Below, piece after piece: positions 1 to 13,239 of a stretch of 64,000 nt of DNA (positions are counted from its first letter, which is position 1; every line of letters starts with the position of its first letter). A program made the position numbers and the translations under genes. Source of the stretch: Liolophura sinensis (Eukaryota > Mollusca > Polyplacophora > Chitonida > Chitonidae); the NCBI RefSeq assembly GCF_032854445.1, contig NC_088300.1, positions 52,490,984 to 52,554,983 on the forward strand, given 5' to 3'. The notes under the pieces were generated by a model, which searched no databases, was not told where the DNA came from, and saw nothing but the letters and a program-made list of their open reading frames with translations.

Positions 1-1149
1 TTTGAGAACACTTAATTTAAGATTTACATAAATCTGGTAAAGTAAACAGTACAGTAAATATTTTTTTTCGCTGGTGGGATTTTTTGGCGCACACATGCAA
101 ACTTATTATTTGATATAAATATTTTCAAAAGTTTATACAAAATCTTAATATGTGTAGTATTTAAAATGTACGAGGTAAATAATACTTTACAGTTTTGACT
201 TTTTATCTATAGTTTTCTTCAAGATGGAAGAAACATGTCTTGTATACATACAACTTTGTACAAATATGCCATTGCCAGTAACATTTCTTGGACTGAACTC
301 TTGGGTATATATGGATAATAATCCAGGACACCGATTTGGCATGGCTCACTGATGATCGGACGTCTTCTCGTCAACAGGATTGCCAACTCAAGGACATAAA
401 ATAAACAGTGGTTATCTAGTTTTGGGAGTGATGATATATCAGAGTAACGCATTGCCATTTTCTTCGCACCATTTTAGGGCGAATCCGCAGGTTTTGGCGG
501 GAGGCCAGTTGATGATCGCGCAGGTGTGTATAGCACGTCTGTCATCAGACTCATCAAGCGTCGTGAATTGCTAGAATCGCGTGCAACAATCAGCCTGGAA
601 CTTATTTGCTCCTATGTAGTTGTCGTTACAACTCGTTTACGTCGGCCAACGTACTAAGCATCTTCATTCACACATGTGTTAAACACCAACTAGCCGGTAA
701 TTTGTTAGTTTTCCACTTAATTACTTTCTAACGAAAGATGAAGCCTCTTTGAAATCGTGTGTAAGCGCCGGCTGATATTTTTCTTGCGTTCTTTCTTGTT
801 GACTTCAGCATGGCGGTTGAAGAGTCATCTTTGTTTACTGATAATACATCTTCACGCCGTTTCTGACTAGTATTTAATTGACGAAACTAAATTTGTAACA
901 TCTGTTGTGACAGATGTATGCATGTCATGATTTGGGTAAGAAATTAGGACAGCCAAGTTGTGTATGAATGCTATCAGATGTCTATCCGGCCTTACAAATG
1001 TACAAGATACATTTTGGTGTCATGTATTTTATTAATTTATTCTGTGACAGGTGTTTTGGGTCGCAATCAAGAATATTCACACTGGTGACCAGGATGTTTA
1101 CAAGCCGATGCGACCAGACAGGCTTCAGAGGCACGTTGTCATTTAGTAT
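1..1149. other. Unassigned AT-rich sequence
   Basis: No gene, RNA gene or repeat family recognised; only short open frames without resemblance to known proteins. Confidence 0.4.
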
Positions 1150-1315
1150 TTTCTACGCATGTGCATCAATAGTTAGAATAAAACCCAAACGGAGGTAATT
1201 TGACAAGTGACCGGATTTCACCGGTAACAGGATTACAATTTGCCAACTATCACAGTGTTGTCACAGGCGTGTATAGAAGTCTGGTTTTACTTTCTATGCA
1301 TGCCTTTGTATTGTA
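1150..1315 (+). mobile_element. Dispersed repeat family 1, short form
   Basis: TAGTTAGAATAAAACCCAAA, ACCGGATTTCACCGGTAAC and TTTGCCAACTATCACAGTGT run in the same order as in the 21.6 kb short copy. Confidence 0.5.
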
Positions 1316-1589
1316 TTCCTGCGTAAACTAGGACTTTTCTGGCGGACTAAGCCTCTTCGTTTGTTACTTTTGATTTTTGAATACAAATGTGCAATTTGAC
1401 TTAAACGATTCTTGGAGTTAAAACAGGGAACACTTAAAAGAAGTGCTATATACACTAACACAAAAATGTCATATTTTTAACTTCCTGAGCAGGAAACAAT
1501 AGGGGTTATTGGATTTTAAATTTTTTAAAAGCCTTCCATGAAATCAGCACATGGCAGTCTCTTGACCAACTTCCATTCGGGTGAAAAAC

Positions 1590-1658
1590 TGCACGCGAAT
1601 TCGCATCAAGTGGATTAGAAAACAGCACGCGGATTCGCGGGAATTGGATTAGAACACG
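1590..1658. repeat. Two-unit direct repeat, about 34 bp
   Basis: CTGCACGCGAATTCGCATCA..GTGGATTAGAA is followed by CAGCACGCGGATTCGCGGGA..TTGGATTAGAA. Confidence 0.7.
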
Positions 1659-1779
1659 CCCATTACTCAACTCAGCCAACATGGGTGTCGCGTATACTGC
1701 TATATACATATGACTCTTGTTTTACTCCTGTTCGGATTTCCCACTGTGACAATGTATGTCATTGCTTTATTTAGCTATT

Positions 1780-1820
1780 TTATTGGTGTTTTACGCCGTA
1801 TACTCAAGAATATGCATGCC
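1780..1820 (-). mobile_element. SINE 3'-end fragment
   Basis: TTATTGGTGTTTTACGCCGT followed by ACTCAAGAATAT matches the SINE 3' terminus; nothing of the body follows. Confidence 0.55.
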
Positions 1821-4800
1821 ATTAAAATATACAACACTAAAACTTACCCATGCAAAACAGTGATTTTACCTACAGTATTTCTCCCCTGTTTTGTCTATCT
1901 TGCTGAAGTTTTTCTGGCATACGATTTGAAAGGGAACAAATGTTGATTTTTATACTAAACCTACATATTCACATTTTCATCTTCTCTTGCGTTATGTAAA
2001 TGACTACAGAAGCATCGCACTGAAGATGAGCTTCGTGAACTGAATCCGTACTTCTACATACATAGTCACCGTTATCTAGATATGATTATCCTGGTTGTTA
2101 GTTTTATAGAGTAGATGACAACAGTCGATCGCCTATACACTCTTGACCTCTGAGTAACTTCAGGTAGACTTGAATGTGACTATTTAGCGCGCGTTGCGTA
2201 TTTATGATCGGTATAAAAGTAGCTTTGATGGCGATATACCCCACAGGCTACTGGCTCTATGTACCACACGTGGTTTTTAACACCGTCAATGTCTCGTGCC
2301 ACTTATCGAATAGCAGTCATACTTTCGCGTGCCATGTGGGCCGAAGAATCTCCGACATAATGGAATAAATGCTGAATTCATTTCTTGGGGACGGGAAATA
2401 TGTAAATAAAAGCCTTGCGGTAAAAAGCTCCTCAGTAAACGCGTGGAAGTCTCTGGCAGACTGTACGCACTAGAGGATTCTCAAAGCACTTAGCCAAAAA
2501 AGCACAAAGTGGGAAATTTGTGAAAGGAGGCTGTTTTTTTAGCCACCCATAACTACTGTCATTTTTGTGGATAAGGGTAAATGATATGGGTATTGGGACT
2601 TAATATACATGTACCTCCGGCACACAAATGAGTACCACACATACAGGCTTAATGCTGGTGGATGGCGAGGGCGGGAGATGTGTGGGGCCGTATATGTGGA
2701 CCACCGTTTACCGTTTTAATCCTGCATAGCATTGTCCATATGTATTTTATTTAAGCATCTACACAGCTATATATGAACATTTTACTATCAGATCATATCT
2801 CCTTTACAGAAATAAACCTATTGTGATGATATTTTAAAATGTAAATTACCTTTACTCTCTTTGTTTTAGACACCTTTGTAAGGACGACTGGGTAAAATGC
2901 TCGAATTTGCCACTCTCTAGAGGAACATATACGGGTTGTATACTCGAAAATTGTTTCAGTGTGACAGATAGATATATTAACAGATGAAGAAAACTATGTA
3001 GTAAATTTTATCTTTTCACATTTCTCGCTCACCATGTCCGCAACTCTCCATAAGGCGGAATAACTTAAAGGCTGGAGAAGAGAAACTCAATGGGCAATAT
3101 GGGTAATGAAGCCCGTGAACACCACAAAATTCCAACAACATATTTATTTATTGATTTTATTTATTTACTTTATTGCAGTGGTTTTATTTTTTTTTTTGTT
3201 TAACTGCAGTGATGTGCCTTTTCTGCAGTACTAAAAAAATTTAAAAATAAATAACTTAATAGAGGAATATCGTACCTGGTTTGTTGTATTTTATGTATAC
3301 ATCTACTTAGTTTTAATGGTTGACGAAGCCGGTGATATTTTGTGATAATTACCATCTACAAATGGCCGCATGTGCATGGGACCGGGACGTGTGCGATAAA
3401 TATTATTGGATCTCGTCCCCAAAAACTTATTCGTCTCAAACTGGGTGTCGCGATGAAAGCCGTTACGTAAAAATTGTCTAACCATGTTATTACAGCTTTA
3501 TACGGAAGGGTCTGAATCTCCATCCTCGGCGCTAATGAAATCATGTGAGAACCCGCCACTTAATGGTGTTTGTTAGTTTTAATTATCTTATGCTGTTTGA
3601 TATCGGCACACGTGAACGGGTCCTGCAAGGAATCCGCCATATCGCACGATATACTGGTGAACGGTTGCCCATTCAAAACATTCGTGTCTCTTAGAAGTCA
3701 CGTTCTCATGATGCGATTTGTCAAAGAAACTTGTCGAAAAACTCGACAAATCGCATTGTGTACTATCGACTTAAAGTGAACACAAAGTCTGCCACTAAAT
3801 TTACCCACCGAAAATGACATAGGACACAGTTATTACAGAAAAATATGTATAAAAAATTCTATAAAGTTATGAAAGCCGAGAAGATGAAGTTCAGCATTGG
3901 GGATATGGCACTGACAGGACAACTCACTCCGAGTAGCCATGTTGTAGAAGCCCTTACGAACTTGGCCTGTCACTAGCACTGAAAGCGTCACGTAATAATT
4001 GGCTATCACGTCAAAAAAGCTATAAGCTCTCGGTTGTCGGTGTGGTTTGTTATATTGGATAGACAGACATCGATTCAATAAATTTGATTTTACGGTTAGT
4101 TTAAGTGTCAGTCCGATGCATTTTGAACCACACATTTATGAGCAGGGAACTGAGAACGGTTGCACGTGTCACAGTGCATACATGTTGGGCGGGAGGCAGC
4201 AATAACTTGTCATGGTGAGCTGGCAAAAAAAAAAAACGCCACGGGAGAGTCATTGTTTGAAGAAAACAATGTGACTCTGGATTAATTTTCCTCAGTAAAG
4301 TCAGACTTATTACTAAAATATCTTTAACAAAATATCAATAAAAGGGCATGTTATCAATCAGAAGGTTCTGCTATGTTCGGTGAATTACCTGAAGTCGGTA
4401 CAGCCAGCTAGGCCTAATGCTTACACCCATGCATGACGAGGACGAGCAGGACCGCTAAAAACATGACGCTTGTGTCCACAAACGTCGACCTGATCGAGTG
4501 CCAAACTAAAAAAAGAAGACACCGGCTCTTTGAACACGGAACAGAGCTGATACTCCTTGACTGGGTATCATGCGTTTTTGTTTGTGTTTTCTCATTGTCA
4601 CATTGTTTAATACCGATATGGTACGGGAGAGCTCCTAGGTTTTGTGACGTCCCTCTAAATAGCTTTAACATGGCAAAATGGCGTCACCAAATGAGTGGCT
4701 AGGTACTGACGATTGTTTGTTATTTATTTTGTTGACAAGCGGTTTAGAATTTTTAAAAATATTTTTAGAACATTTCTGGAATACTGCTTTATTAATTAAT

Positions 4801-5130
4801 TCACCTTTAGTGGCTGGCTTTAAGTTCACTTTAAGAAACAGAGCTTATATTTTCATTACATATAAGACAAGTCGCACGGTATGAACATTGCCATAGTGAT
4901 AGAAATATATTGCTTATATATATACAGACCAAAACTGCTTAATGTAAGCAAAAGCTTGAATAATAAGTTGTTAGAAAAAATACGGCTAACAATATCAATA
5001 AAACTCAGAAACGAATGGCACAGAGGTATGTTCGATGTTTTGTAGAAAAAGTTGGATCCATGGCTGTATATAAGGTTAAGATGCACACGAATTCATGAAA
5101 TAGACTGATATGGTTAAGCGAATATTAACT
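1821..5130. other. Unassigned intergenic sequence
   Basis: AT-rich sequence with a short poly-T run near 3187 and poly-A near 4229. The longest frame (100 codons, 3833-4135, minus) has no recognisable domain. Nothing further seen. Confidence 0.4.
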
Positions 5131-5305
5131 TATTTAATTCATTGGTCTTTTACGCCGTACTCAAGAAAATTTCACTTATACCACGTCGGCCAGCATCATA
5201 GTTGGAGGAAACCCGGCTCTGGAAACCCACGACCATCCGCAGGTTGCTAACAGACCTTCGCACAAGATCAAGTGAGCATGAGCTGTATCCCTAGGGACCG
5301 CATGC
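5131..5305 (-). mobile_element. Decayed SINE copy
   Basis: Tail, TTTTACGCCGTACTCAAGAA and AACCCACGACCATCCGCAGG are clear; the head beyond AGCATGAGCTG is degraded. Confidence 0.65.
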
Positions 5306-7101
5306 ATTGTAGTATGCGTATAAGCTAACATGAACATTTGTAGGGGGTCGTTTTAAGATAAGGCTGTAAAATTCGAAAACTTCAGTGAACAGTATGACAG
5401 TAAGAAAACAAAACACAAATTACGTTTGGTTGGATCTGAGTGATAATAGAAAAGGGTTTTGGTCTTTAATAAAGGATCGTTTTGGAGCTTCCCGAATCTT
5501 CTTGTAAACAAATGTTCATTTATGTTTGAGATAGAAACTTTTCCTGGCAAATGCGTGGGCGGCTTCTTTCCGTCAACCACATTTGTCTGCATTCCTGGCT
5601 GCTTGAGTTCATCAACATGTGCGTAGTCATATAATCAATTCAACTCTGAACTCTTATCGGACAATCTAGTATCCCGTTTGAATCCGCTCCCTTGTCTCCA
5701 AGTATCATCTCTCTGCACATGCGCAATTCCTCTTTAACTGACTGACATTATAATTGATCGGATATCAAAGGTTATTCTGTGACACAAATAGTGTTGAGAT
5801 TAGAAGCGCTGGATCTGTATAGTACCGTCATCAGACAACCCACTCGACCGGATTAGACCACCGGGGTGATGTTTTCTCTGCGTAACTCGCCCGGGGCCCA
5901 TTCTCTGGAGACTGGCCAGCCACGGGACCTTCCATACAGTGGTTAGAGCACCAAATTAAATAGCTGTATTTACAACGTTTTCGTACCCGGTTATGTTTGT
6001 GAATTAAAGCGATACCATCCTAACAAGGAAGATATTGTTCATGCAAAAAATTGATTTTTGTTGTTGAATTATTTCGTACTAACGACAATGTCACGGGTAG
6101 GCCTACATGTATAAAATAAGCAGAGGTCAGAGATATGCAAGATGCATTGACTAATAACAGTAAAAATGTAATGTGTATGTACGTGTACAGAAGTAAAATG
6201 TAAAGTAAATGAAAGTATTTAATTTAAGCATTTTAATTTAAAAGCTTTAAAATACAACCAAGCAAACAACATCCTTTCACGATCCCTTTCGAAAGCAGGA
6301 TTCTATGGCTTTGGAGTGCATAAACTATTTAGACATGTATTGGTCAGCAACAGAACTAATCAGATGACTTCTGTGTCAATTAATGCATGTTACTCAAAGT
6401 GTTTCTCCAATTTTTGGCTAAATAAAGCAACTAGTGACTTTCATTTTGAAGCAAAATAGAATTTCCGTTTCCAGATGGCGGGTGGAGCGAAGGCCTACTT
6501 TTCCCACCCTCTCGACAACAAGAAAAAAGATATTGTTCTAACCATACTGTAAGGGGAAACTGAGTGGAGGGGGTAATTGGTCGGCAACAAGGGTTTTCAA
6601 AACAAAACCTCGCCAGTGAAATGTGTTTCCGCCTGGTAGTAATGAGCTCTTGTGAAGGCGTTACAGTGAAGGAAACCCGAGCAGCGAATCTTAAAACCGC
6701 CGGTGGCCTTTTCCAGCTTGTATCAGCCATGGTTCTGTTTCCTCATCGAGATGCCTGGGGAGAGGTTCTAGTTAATCGAGACGTCCGAAACTTAGCTTAG
6801 CTCTCGTCTGACTAAACATTCGCTCCAGTGGTCAGTCGGATATTTCTTTTTGGTGGGATATACACACCGGCTTCGCAAAAGAATGATTCCTTGTTGGCAA
6901 GATTTGGTGCGCATGCGTACAATTTTCCATGACGGTTCCATAACATAAAGGGATAAATAATCAATGCTGATTGGCTGACAGCGGAGGGATTTCTGGATTA
7001 TGCATGTGCCATGCCTGAAGGGTTAAGGTGTAGACAGGAAAAGTAAACCAGATTTGTATCAGGTCAAAAATCTCTGCATTTGTTTTTTTTTTCCACCTAA
7101 T
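5306..7101. other. Unassigned intergenic sequence
   Basis: A moderately GC-richer part (6470-6800) holds overlapping open frames on both strands without known domains. No repeats recognised. Confidence 0.4.
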
Positions 7102-8066
7102 TCAGATTAAGCCATGGTGCAGCGGGAGTGTAAGCTGCTACTACTTAAGCATTTATACGTTAACAGTTACAATAAAACCCTAACTGAGGTAAGCTGCAAT
7201 AGACAGAGGCATGAATTCGCCGCTTACGTATATATAATATAATATAATGAACGATTTAAATTCCCTTTCAATCCCCAGCATAGCCATATGACGCTACAAG
7301 TATACTCAATGTGATCTATTATATAGATCTATGCGTCGAAACAGATATTCGTGTATCAGCCGTCAACAAATAAGGACGTTCCAGGTCAATAATCGCAAGG
7401 CCAATTCCCCAAAACAACGTATGGCACAAACCACCAAAGAACTGAGAAAGTATATGAAGTACGAAAAAAGGACAGAATCGTGTAGAAAGAAAGTCAGCAG
7501 TTTTCAGTGGTGTTGGAAAGACACAAGGTATGTTCTAGGCGACTGGGTGAAGACAGTATTCAAATTGTGTACCCTGCTGGAATATGTTGTCAATATCAAA
7601 ATATGTATCTCAGTTGTGCTTTGATTGCAACTGTTCATATATCCAACGTGGCGATCAAATTCAGCACGATGAATATACAGCCCCTAGCCCCGGGTTAAGC
7701 GGAATTCGGAACAATCACGAAGCAGAGTGCCAAAGGTCCTGGACACTCTGTCCGTATTTACTTACAAATGAATTATACTCATTGTAAAACTTAAGGAACT
7801 TGGATTCAAGGTGTTTGATGGAATAACCTTGACACACTACTTATTACAGTATTAACTTGTGGCGTTGATTGAAATCGTCTCGCAACACGCAGGATCTGAC
7901 CAATGCTACAAAGCGAGATATAGGGCCTATGCACGCTGTATGCAGAAACCTTCGGTATATGATAGTAGAAAATGGCCATGCGTACGTAACAGGTAAAACT
8001 CACTATTTTCATGACCACTTGTCAACTATCACACTGTTGCCGCTGTCATGTTTTTACTCTCTATGA
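7102..8066 (+). mobile_element. Dispersed repeat family 1, long form (about 960 bp)
   Basis: This segment shares collinear blocks with stretches near 12.4-12.9 kb and 23.0-23.6 kb, and in part with 10.4 kb and (inverted) 14.0 kb. A marker is GACGTTCCAGGTCAATAATC (near 7377). Its two ends, AATAAAACCCTAACTGAGG (near 7170) and CAACTATCACACTGTTGCCG (near 8023), are found close together in the short forms at 21.6 kb and 1.2 kb. No transposase or reverse transcriptase was recognised in its open frames (longest 97 codons). The class is unknown. Confidence 0.6.
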
Positions 8067-10364
8067 TGTGCAAAGGGGATTTAATTCATTCATTTAGATT
8101 CTTAACCCATAATGAAACAAATGGACATACTGATTATGACTGACAGAAGTTACAGGGGAGGTAACTAGTTAATGGGTTACCATCCTGTAGTTATCTCCCA
8201 TCATTCGTCGCAGGGGAAATACTACTACAAGAATGCAACTACAACACACATTGAGAATACAAGATTAGGCTATTCATTAAACCTGGCTGATGAATATATC
8301 TAATCGCAATATATTGGTAACAAGAAATCATGAAGATGTTTTGAAATAAAGAGTAATTCCACAGCATACCCTTGCAACTCTAAAAATTAGCTTTCTTGTT
8401 TGTTTTTGAAACTGTAAGTTACAAACGACGATTCTTTTTCTTAAGCTTTATAACATTATACTTAAAGAAACATAGAATAGTACTGGATACGTGACTTGAA
8501 TTTATTTTGAATGGTAAATGTTTCATCAGCCGTCAAAGAGTAGTGTATCTTAATACATTTTATTGAAAGGTATTGATGCATATTGTAATACGATTATAGT
8601 CATTTAATGGAATCTGTTAATAATTTTAGAAATCCTATAGAAATCCGCTGCACAAAGCTATGTGGACCAATTGTTTCATTTAAAACATGTAATTTCCCTT
8701 TTTGAATAGAAATGTGAATTATTTAAATCAGCGACGTGTAACAAAGGGTTATCAATATCATTTTGTACCTAATTCCGAGGTGCTGGAGGGTGTATGTATG
8801 TAAGCTGATACACTGTAACACCGAGACTCTTCAACCTTATCTCATGTTTGCAACGTGTTTACTTCAGGATATTCTGACGCACGTTGTGTTTCCCGGAAGC
8901 TTTGTGACACATACTAAACGCTATTTACTCAACTCGTGGAGAATGAATCTTAAACCTGTGTAGACTGATGAAATAATACTTTTTGTGAAGCCCTGAAATT
9001 GACCCATCTAACCAGTGTGGTTTTCCCACCAAAATCATATGAAAAAGATGCATGAGTTACACTGAAAATATCTCTTTCATATGTGAACAGGTTGGGAAAT
9101 TAGAGTACTTACGGATACGTTAACAGAACAAACCCAAACGAACTAAACTGATAAGAGGCCGAATCTCACCGGTTTTAATCCTCAGTTAAGCCCACTGGAC
9201 TTTTTGGTAATAAGTTTGTAGCAAATGACTGTTGGAAGGGAAGTAAGTAATGATTGCTATTAATGAGTATCATAGTTTAAAACTTATTTATCGACGGCAA
9301 TGTTGCCTTTTATGGGGTTTTCATTCACTTATTTAAGTTTTTTTTTGTTATCGGGATCTGTTAGCTACGGAAGCCTATTGGTGTCAGGGCGAAACTAAAT
9401 TGTGGGGGAAAACTTTCTTATCTCAAAATTTCGACTTTTTTTCCTCGAAATTCTGTCTGTTGTGTGAATCAGTAGGGGTATATTACTCTGCATTAACTGT
9501 ATCTAAGAATGACAATGACTGGTTTTGCGTGTGGAAATGGGTGCATTTTATTTTCGTCTGGGGTTATGCTATATAGAGATGTTCTTCTCTTTCTGCTGCA
9601 GGAACATGGATTCATCGTGTCAGTGAGTAGGCCTACACTAAACAAATATTTACAAATGGATTTCCTGGAATCAATTTTCTGGTACATTACTTTAGCAGGG
9701 ATACAGATAGATGCACATGAATACTCTCGAGAAAAAAGGCGAAATTTTGACTCTTTCGCTCTCAATTTGGGAACAATGCAGTTGGTGCTAACAATTGGTG
9801 CCGATATGGGCGGTAATTGTTGAGTGTTAACGTTAATTTGTATCATACAGTTACCTCCCTTGAAACGCCAATCTTTGATAGCGGCAGTCTGTCTCAGATC
9901 GTGCTATGCATGTATATGTTATTTTTTTAAACCTAATTTTGAGTATGGCATGATAATATAGTAACAACAATATCACCCTGTCGTTTTTTCTCTCTGGTTT
10001 TGCTCTCTGTATTTGCTATAGCACTTGATTCAACCGTCAACTTTGGTGAATGGTGAAACAGACAAAATAAAACTTGTATCGTGTGTGTGATTATCATTAC
10101 TATATAAATCGCCATCTAGAGCCCATTAAAGAGCATTTGTTCTCCATCAACATACACAGAGACTTGTACACAGAGACTTATCCATTTGTGGCTGACTTCA
10201 ATGGTTTACCACAGGCACTGTGGTTTACTCTATATACTCTTAAATTGACCGCAATCGTATTACTAAAAATGCATCAGTGTGTGGCGCTGAGCAACAGTCA
10301 AATAATCAGTGGGAACCGGGAAATCTACAAATTTTACAACGGATACAACTTGCATTCAATGCAA
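8067..10364. other. Unassigned intergenic sequence
   Basis: Apart from the short repeat fragment at 9110-9200, nothing is recognised. Overlapping frames of 104 (plus) and 117 (minus) codons at 9493-9846 have no family resemblance. Confidence 0.4.
9110..9200 (+). mobile_element. Dispersed repeat family 1, short-form fragment
   Basis: GATACGTTAACAGAACAAAC, ACTGATAAGAGGCCGAATCT and CACCGGTTTT match the first half of the short form. Confidence 0.45.
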
Positions 10365-10520
10365 AGGCGTTCCAAGTCGATAATCGCAAAACCAATTTTC
10401 AAAGCAACCCAAAACACCCCTTAGCAAACGTATGCATAAGAAATTATGGTATAGATATAGAAAAAAAGCTTGTAAAATGTAAGAAAGAACCCGTCATCAG
10501 TTTTGAATCAGTCGATATGT
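10365..10520 (+). mobile_element. Dispersed repeat family 1, fragment
   Basis: GCGTTCCAAGTCGATAATCG, AAACCAATTTTCAAAGCAAC and CATCAGTTTTGAAT align loosely with the 7.4-7.5 kb part of the long copy. Divergence is high. Confidence 0.4.
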
Positions 10521-10529
10521 CGAAGGCAT

Positions 10530-11205
10530 GATATTCAAAATCAAATTTCAGAAAGTCCTAGTCCGTAAATGATTTCATTGTCGGCAATCTGGAAAACTTC
10601 TGTATGTGTAAAAGGTCATCAATATACCGCCTTTAAGTTGATGTAATTGGTACAGGAAATCGTTGCACAATTGGTACCCATTCGAGTACATACATATATA
10701 TGTATGCTGTTGGTAGATGGTATGGCTGAATTTCAAAGGCCGCAGAATAGAACCCACACCTCGGGTGTCTTAGCGACTGGAGGTCATGCGCATTAACAAG
10801 TCGGTCCCGAGAATGGTCCCTGTTTGTGTTAATATATAAGTGACTCTAATATGTACATGTTGTAAGTCTTAAATGTAATAAAAATAATAAAATATCATGA
10901 ACAAATGTCATCAATTTTCAATTAATAAAATTCTCCAGGGGTCGCCATACCAGGGAACAACTTAAACCGAAAGTACAAACCAGTTTGTTCTTCTAAAGGG
11001 ATACAACCCTAATCTGAACTCAAGAATGACTGCTTATCCCTGTTTTTCTACGGACAATAATTTTCCTTAAATACAAACTTGTCTCACACCAACTATAACC
11101 GCCTGCGTCATTTTTAATATGCATAAAATATAAAGCATTTTCCGTAATGGGAAATTTCAAGAAATGTTTTTAAAACTAGGAATTCTCTCAATACATTAGC
11201 AAATA
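10530..11205. other. Unassigned intergenic sequence
   Basis: AT-rich, no gene or repeat recognised. Confidence 0.4.
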
Positions 11206-11216
11206 CATTATATTTA

Positions 11217-11475
11217 TTTATTAATTTGATTGGTGTTTTACGCCGTACTCAAGAATATTTCACTTATACGACGGTGGCCAGCATTACGGTGGGAGGAAAC
11301 CGGGCAGAGCCCGGGGGAAACCCACGACCATCGGCAGGTTGCTGGAAGGCCTTCACACGTACGGAGAGGAAGCCAGCACGAGCTGGACTTGAACCCACAG
11401 CGACCGCTTTCGGTGAGAGACTCCTGGGTCATTACGCTGCACTAACGCGCTAACCAACTGAGCCACGGAGGCCCC
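11217..11475 (-). mobile_element. Full-length tRNA-derived SINE with target-site duplication
   Basis: Read on the minus strand, the element starts with a tRNA-like head. It has a perfect A box, TGGCTCAGTTGG (11454-11465), and a perfect B box, GGTTCAAGTCC (11385-11395). A conserved body follows with GGTCGTGGGTTTCCCCCGGG. The 3' end reads GAGTACGGCGTAAAACACCA and closes in an AAAT-type tail. The 11-base duplication CATTATATTTA flanks it at 11206-11216 and 11476-11486. This is the reference copy for the fragments listed elsewhere. The A-B spacing of 58 bases is longer than in most tRNAs, fitting a Leu/Ser-type ancestor or an insertion. Confidence 0.85.
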
Positions 11476-11486
11476 CATTATATTTA

Positions 11487-12423
11487 AATCATATATTTAA
11501 ATAAATTAATGAATATCCATGTCGAGACATGCGACTTGTACAATTCAAGACCACAAAATCATATAGTGTTAAGAGATTTATTTCATACAGTTATCTTGTT
11601 GTGATAGCGACACGTAAATGGAATCTATTGAAGTCCATCAAAACGACAAATCTAAAGTTGTTCAAAGTGGTACACTGTTGTAAACAGGGTTACGTTATTT
11701 CACCTATACACGGTGCAGTTAATGCTTTAGCGAAGATAAAGTGAAAAGCATTTAATTTCATGGTGTCAGTATTAGTACATCAGACATCTGTGCCTGTGGA
11801 GTGAACAATTCTCTACTTGGCTATATGATATTTGATGTTATACGAGATATCCCCAAATTTTTGGGCGAGTTGTCGTTGGCATATTCAAGGCATAGAAAAT
11901 CATAACCTTAAGTGATGCCTTAAGACACCTGATTAATCGTGATGATTTTGAGTCTAGTACATCGTATTGGTACTCGGATGAGTGTGCGTGAATTCTATAC
12001 ATGGTTGTTCAGGTATAAGAGTGGTGGCTGTTGGTGTTTGGAATATTGTCGTGTGGCAGTCCCCTGGTGGGACTGACTTACACCATAACCATATGGACGT
12101 CCACTTAACTTTATTTCAGGTTATCCTATATAAAAATAAAGAAAAAATCTCCCGTAGGACACAACAAAGTGCCTGGAGAATTCCGGCCCTGTTCTCTCTA
12201 GCAATCATACGCTGCATTGTAAGGTAGTTAACACTAAGCGGGCTACCCGCTGTCGCAGCTTTTTTCCATCAGAATTTATTACAACTATGTAAAAATGAAG
12301 CATGCAATGAATGTGTTGTTGTCATGTGAATGTTTATTAAATGAGGTGACAACACCGTGGTTTAGGTTATTCAAGACCAATAACGTCAAATAAATTTCAA
12401 TTAATATCGCTGCACTTTTTCCT
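11487..12423. other. Unassigned intergenic sequence
   Basis: No gene or repeat recognised; short frames only. Confidence 0.4.
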
Positions 12424-12960
12424 GATTCTGCTTAAGTCAAGATGCTTTGGGGTTTAATTTGCTACTTATTAAGCATTTACATAAACGGAATAAATTGCAA
12501 GGTAATTTAGGAAGAGGTTGGATTCAGCCGACAAACAAAATGGACGTTCTGGATCAATAATCGCAAGGCCACTTCCCAAAACGACGTTTAACACACAAAG
12601 ATACCAAGGAAGCACATAAAGTACGACATTAGGACGGAATCATTTAGAGAGAAACAGTCAACAGTTTTCAGTGATGATGGGAAGACACAATGCATTATTT
12701 CAGCTTGGGTTTGACTGCAACTGTTCACAGATCCAACGTGGCGATCTAATTCAAGACGGTGAATTTACCAACTATAGCCCTGGATTAAGCTCATTTAGAC
12801 ATAGTTCTGTGGGCTGTGTCCATATTCACTTACAAGAGAATTATACTCAATTGTAAAACTTGAGAAACATAGACTAAAGGCGTTTGATGGAATAACCTCG
12901 ACTCACCAGTTTGACAGTAAACATTTCTCATGTTGATTCAAACACAACACAAATGCTACA
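12424..12960 (+). mobile_element. Dispersed repeat family 1, diverged copy
   Basis: Collinear with the copy at 7.1-8.1 kb: TTAAGCATTTA, GACGTTCTGGATCAATAATC, AACAGTTTTCAGTG, AACTGTTCACAGATCCAACG, GTTTGATGGAATAACCTCGA. It lacks about 100 bases in the middle relative to that copy. Confidence 0.6.
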
Positions 12961-12964
12961 AGAC

Positions 12965-13232
12965 GAGATATGCACACGTCGCAAGCAAGGCTCTATGGTA
13001 TATTGATATCCAAGTAAGAGTAACGTCAAAACTGAATCTGTCCCTCTTGTTGTAAAGGGAACAGGGAATCCAAGGCCAGTGGAAATCATTGCCCATAGCC
13101 CTGTACCTGACAAACTTCGGGACATGTTGCCGCTGCCAAACCAATGAGAGCAGGATTCGAACGCGCAACCTCATTGGGTTATAGGTTCCGTCGACTCTGT
13201 TGTCACGTGACTGCCCACGTTTACACATCATT
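12965..13232 (-). mobile_element. Possible second SINE family, tRNA-like head
   Basis: On the minus strand a B-box-like GCGTTCGAATCC (near 13149-13160) is followed by about 180 bases of unique-looking sequence (CCGAAGTTTGTCAGGTACAG, then TTCCACTGGCCTTGG). No perfect A box was found upstream and only one copy is in the window, so the assignment is tentative. Confidence 0.35.
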
Positions 13233-13239
13233 AGGAGAA

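Noticed and set aside
9493-9846. Overlapping frames of 104 and 117 codons on opposite strands
   Set aside because: No domain on either strand; both-strand openness is likely chance.
11226-11453. Open frames of 64-75 codons on both strands at 11.2-11.5 kb
   Set aside because: They lie wholly inside the SINE; similar frames recur in other SINE copies (60.5-60.9 kb, 52.2-52.4 kb, 33.1-33.5 kb).
13149-13160. True tRNA gene suggested by a GTTCGAATCC box
   Set aside because: No cloverleaf with paired acceptor and anticodon stems could be drawn and no A box was found; more likely a tRNA-derived repeat.
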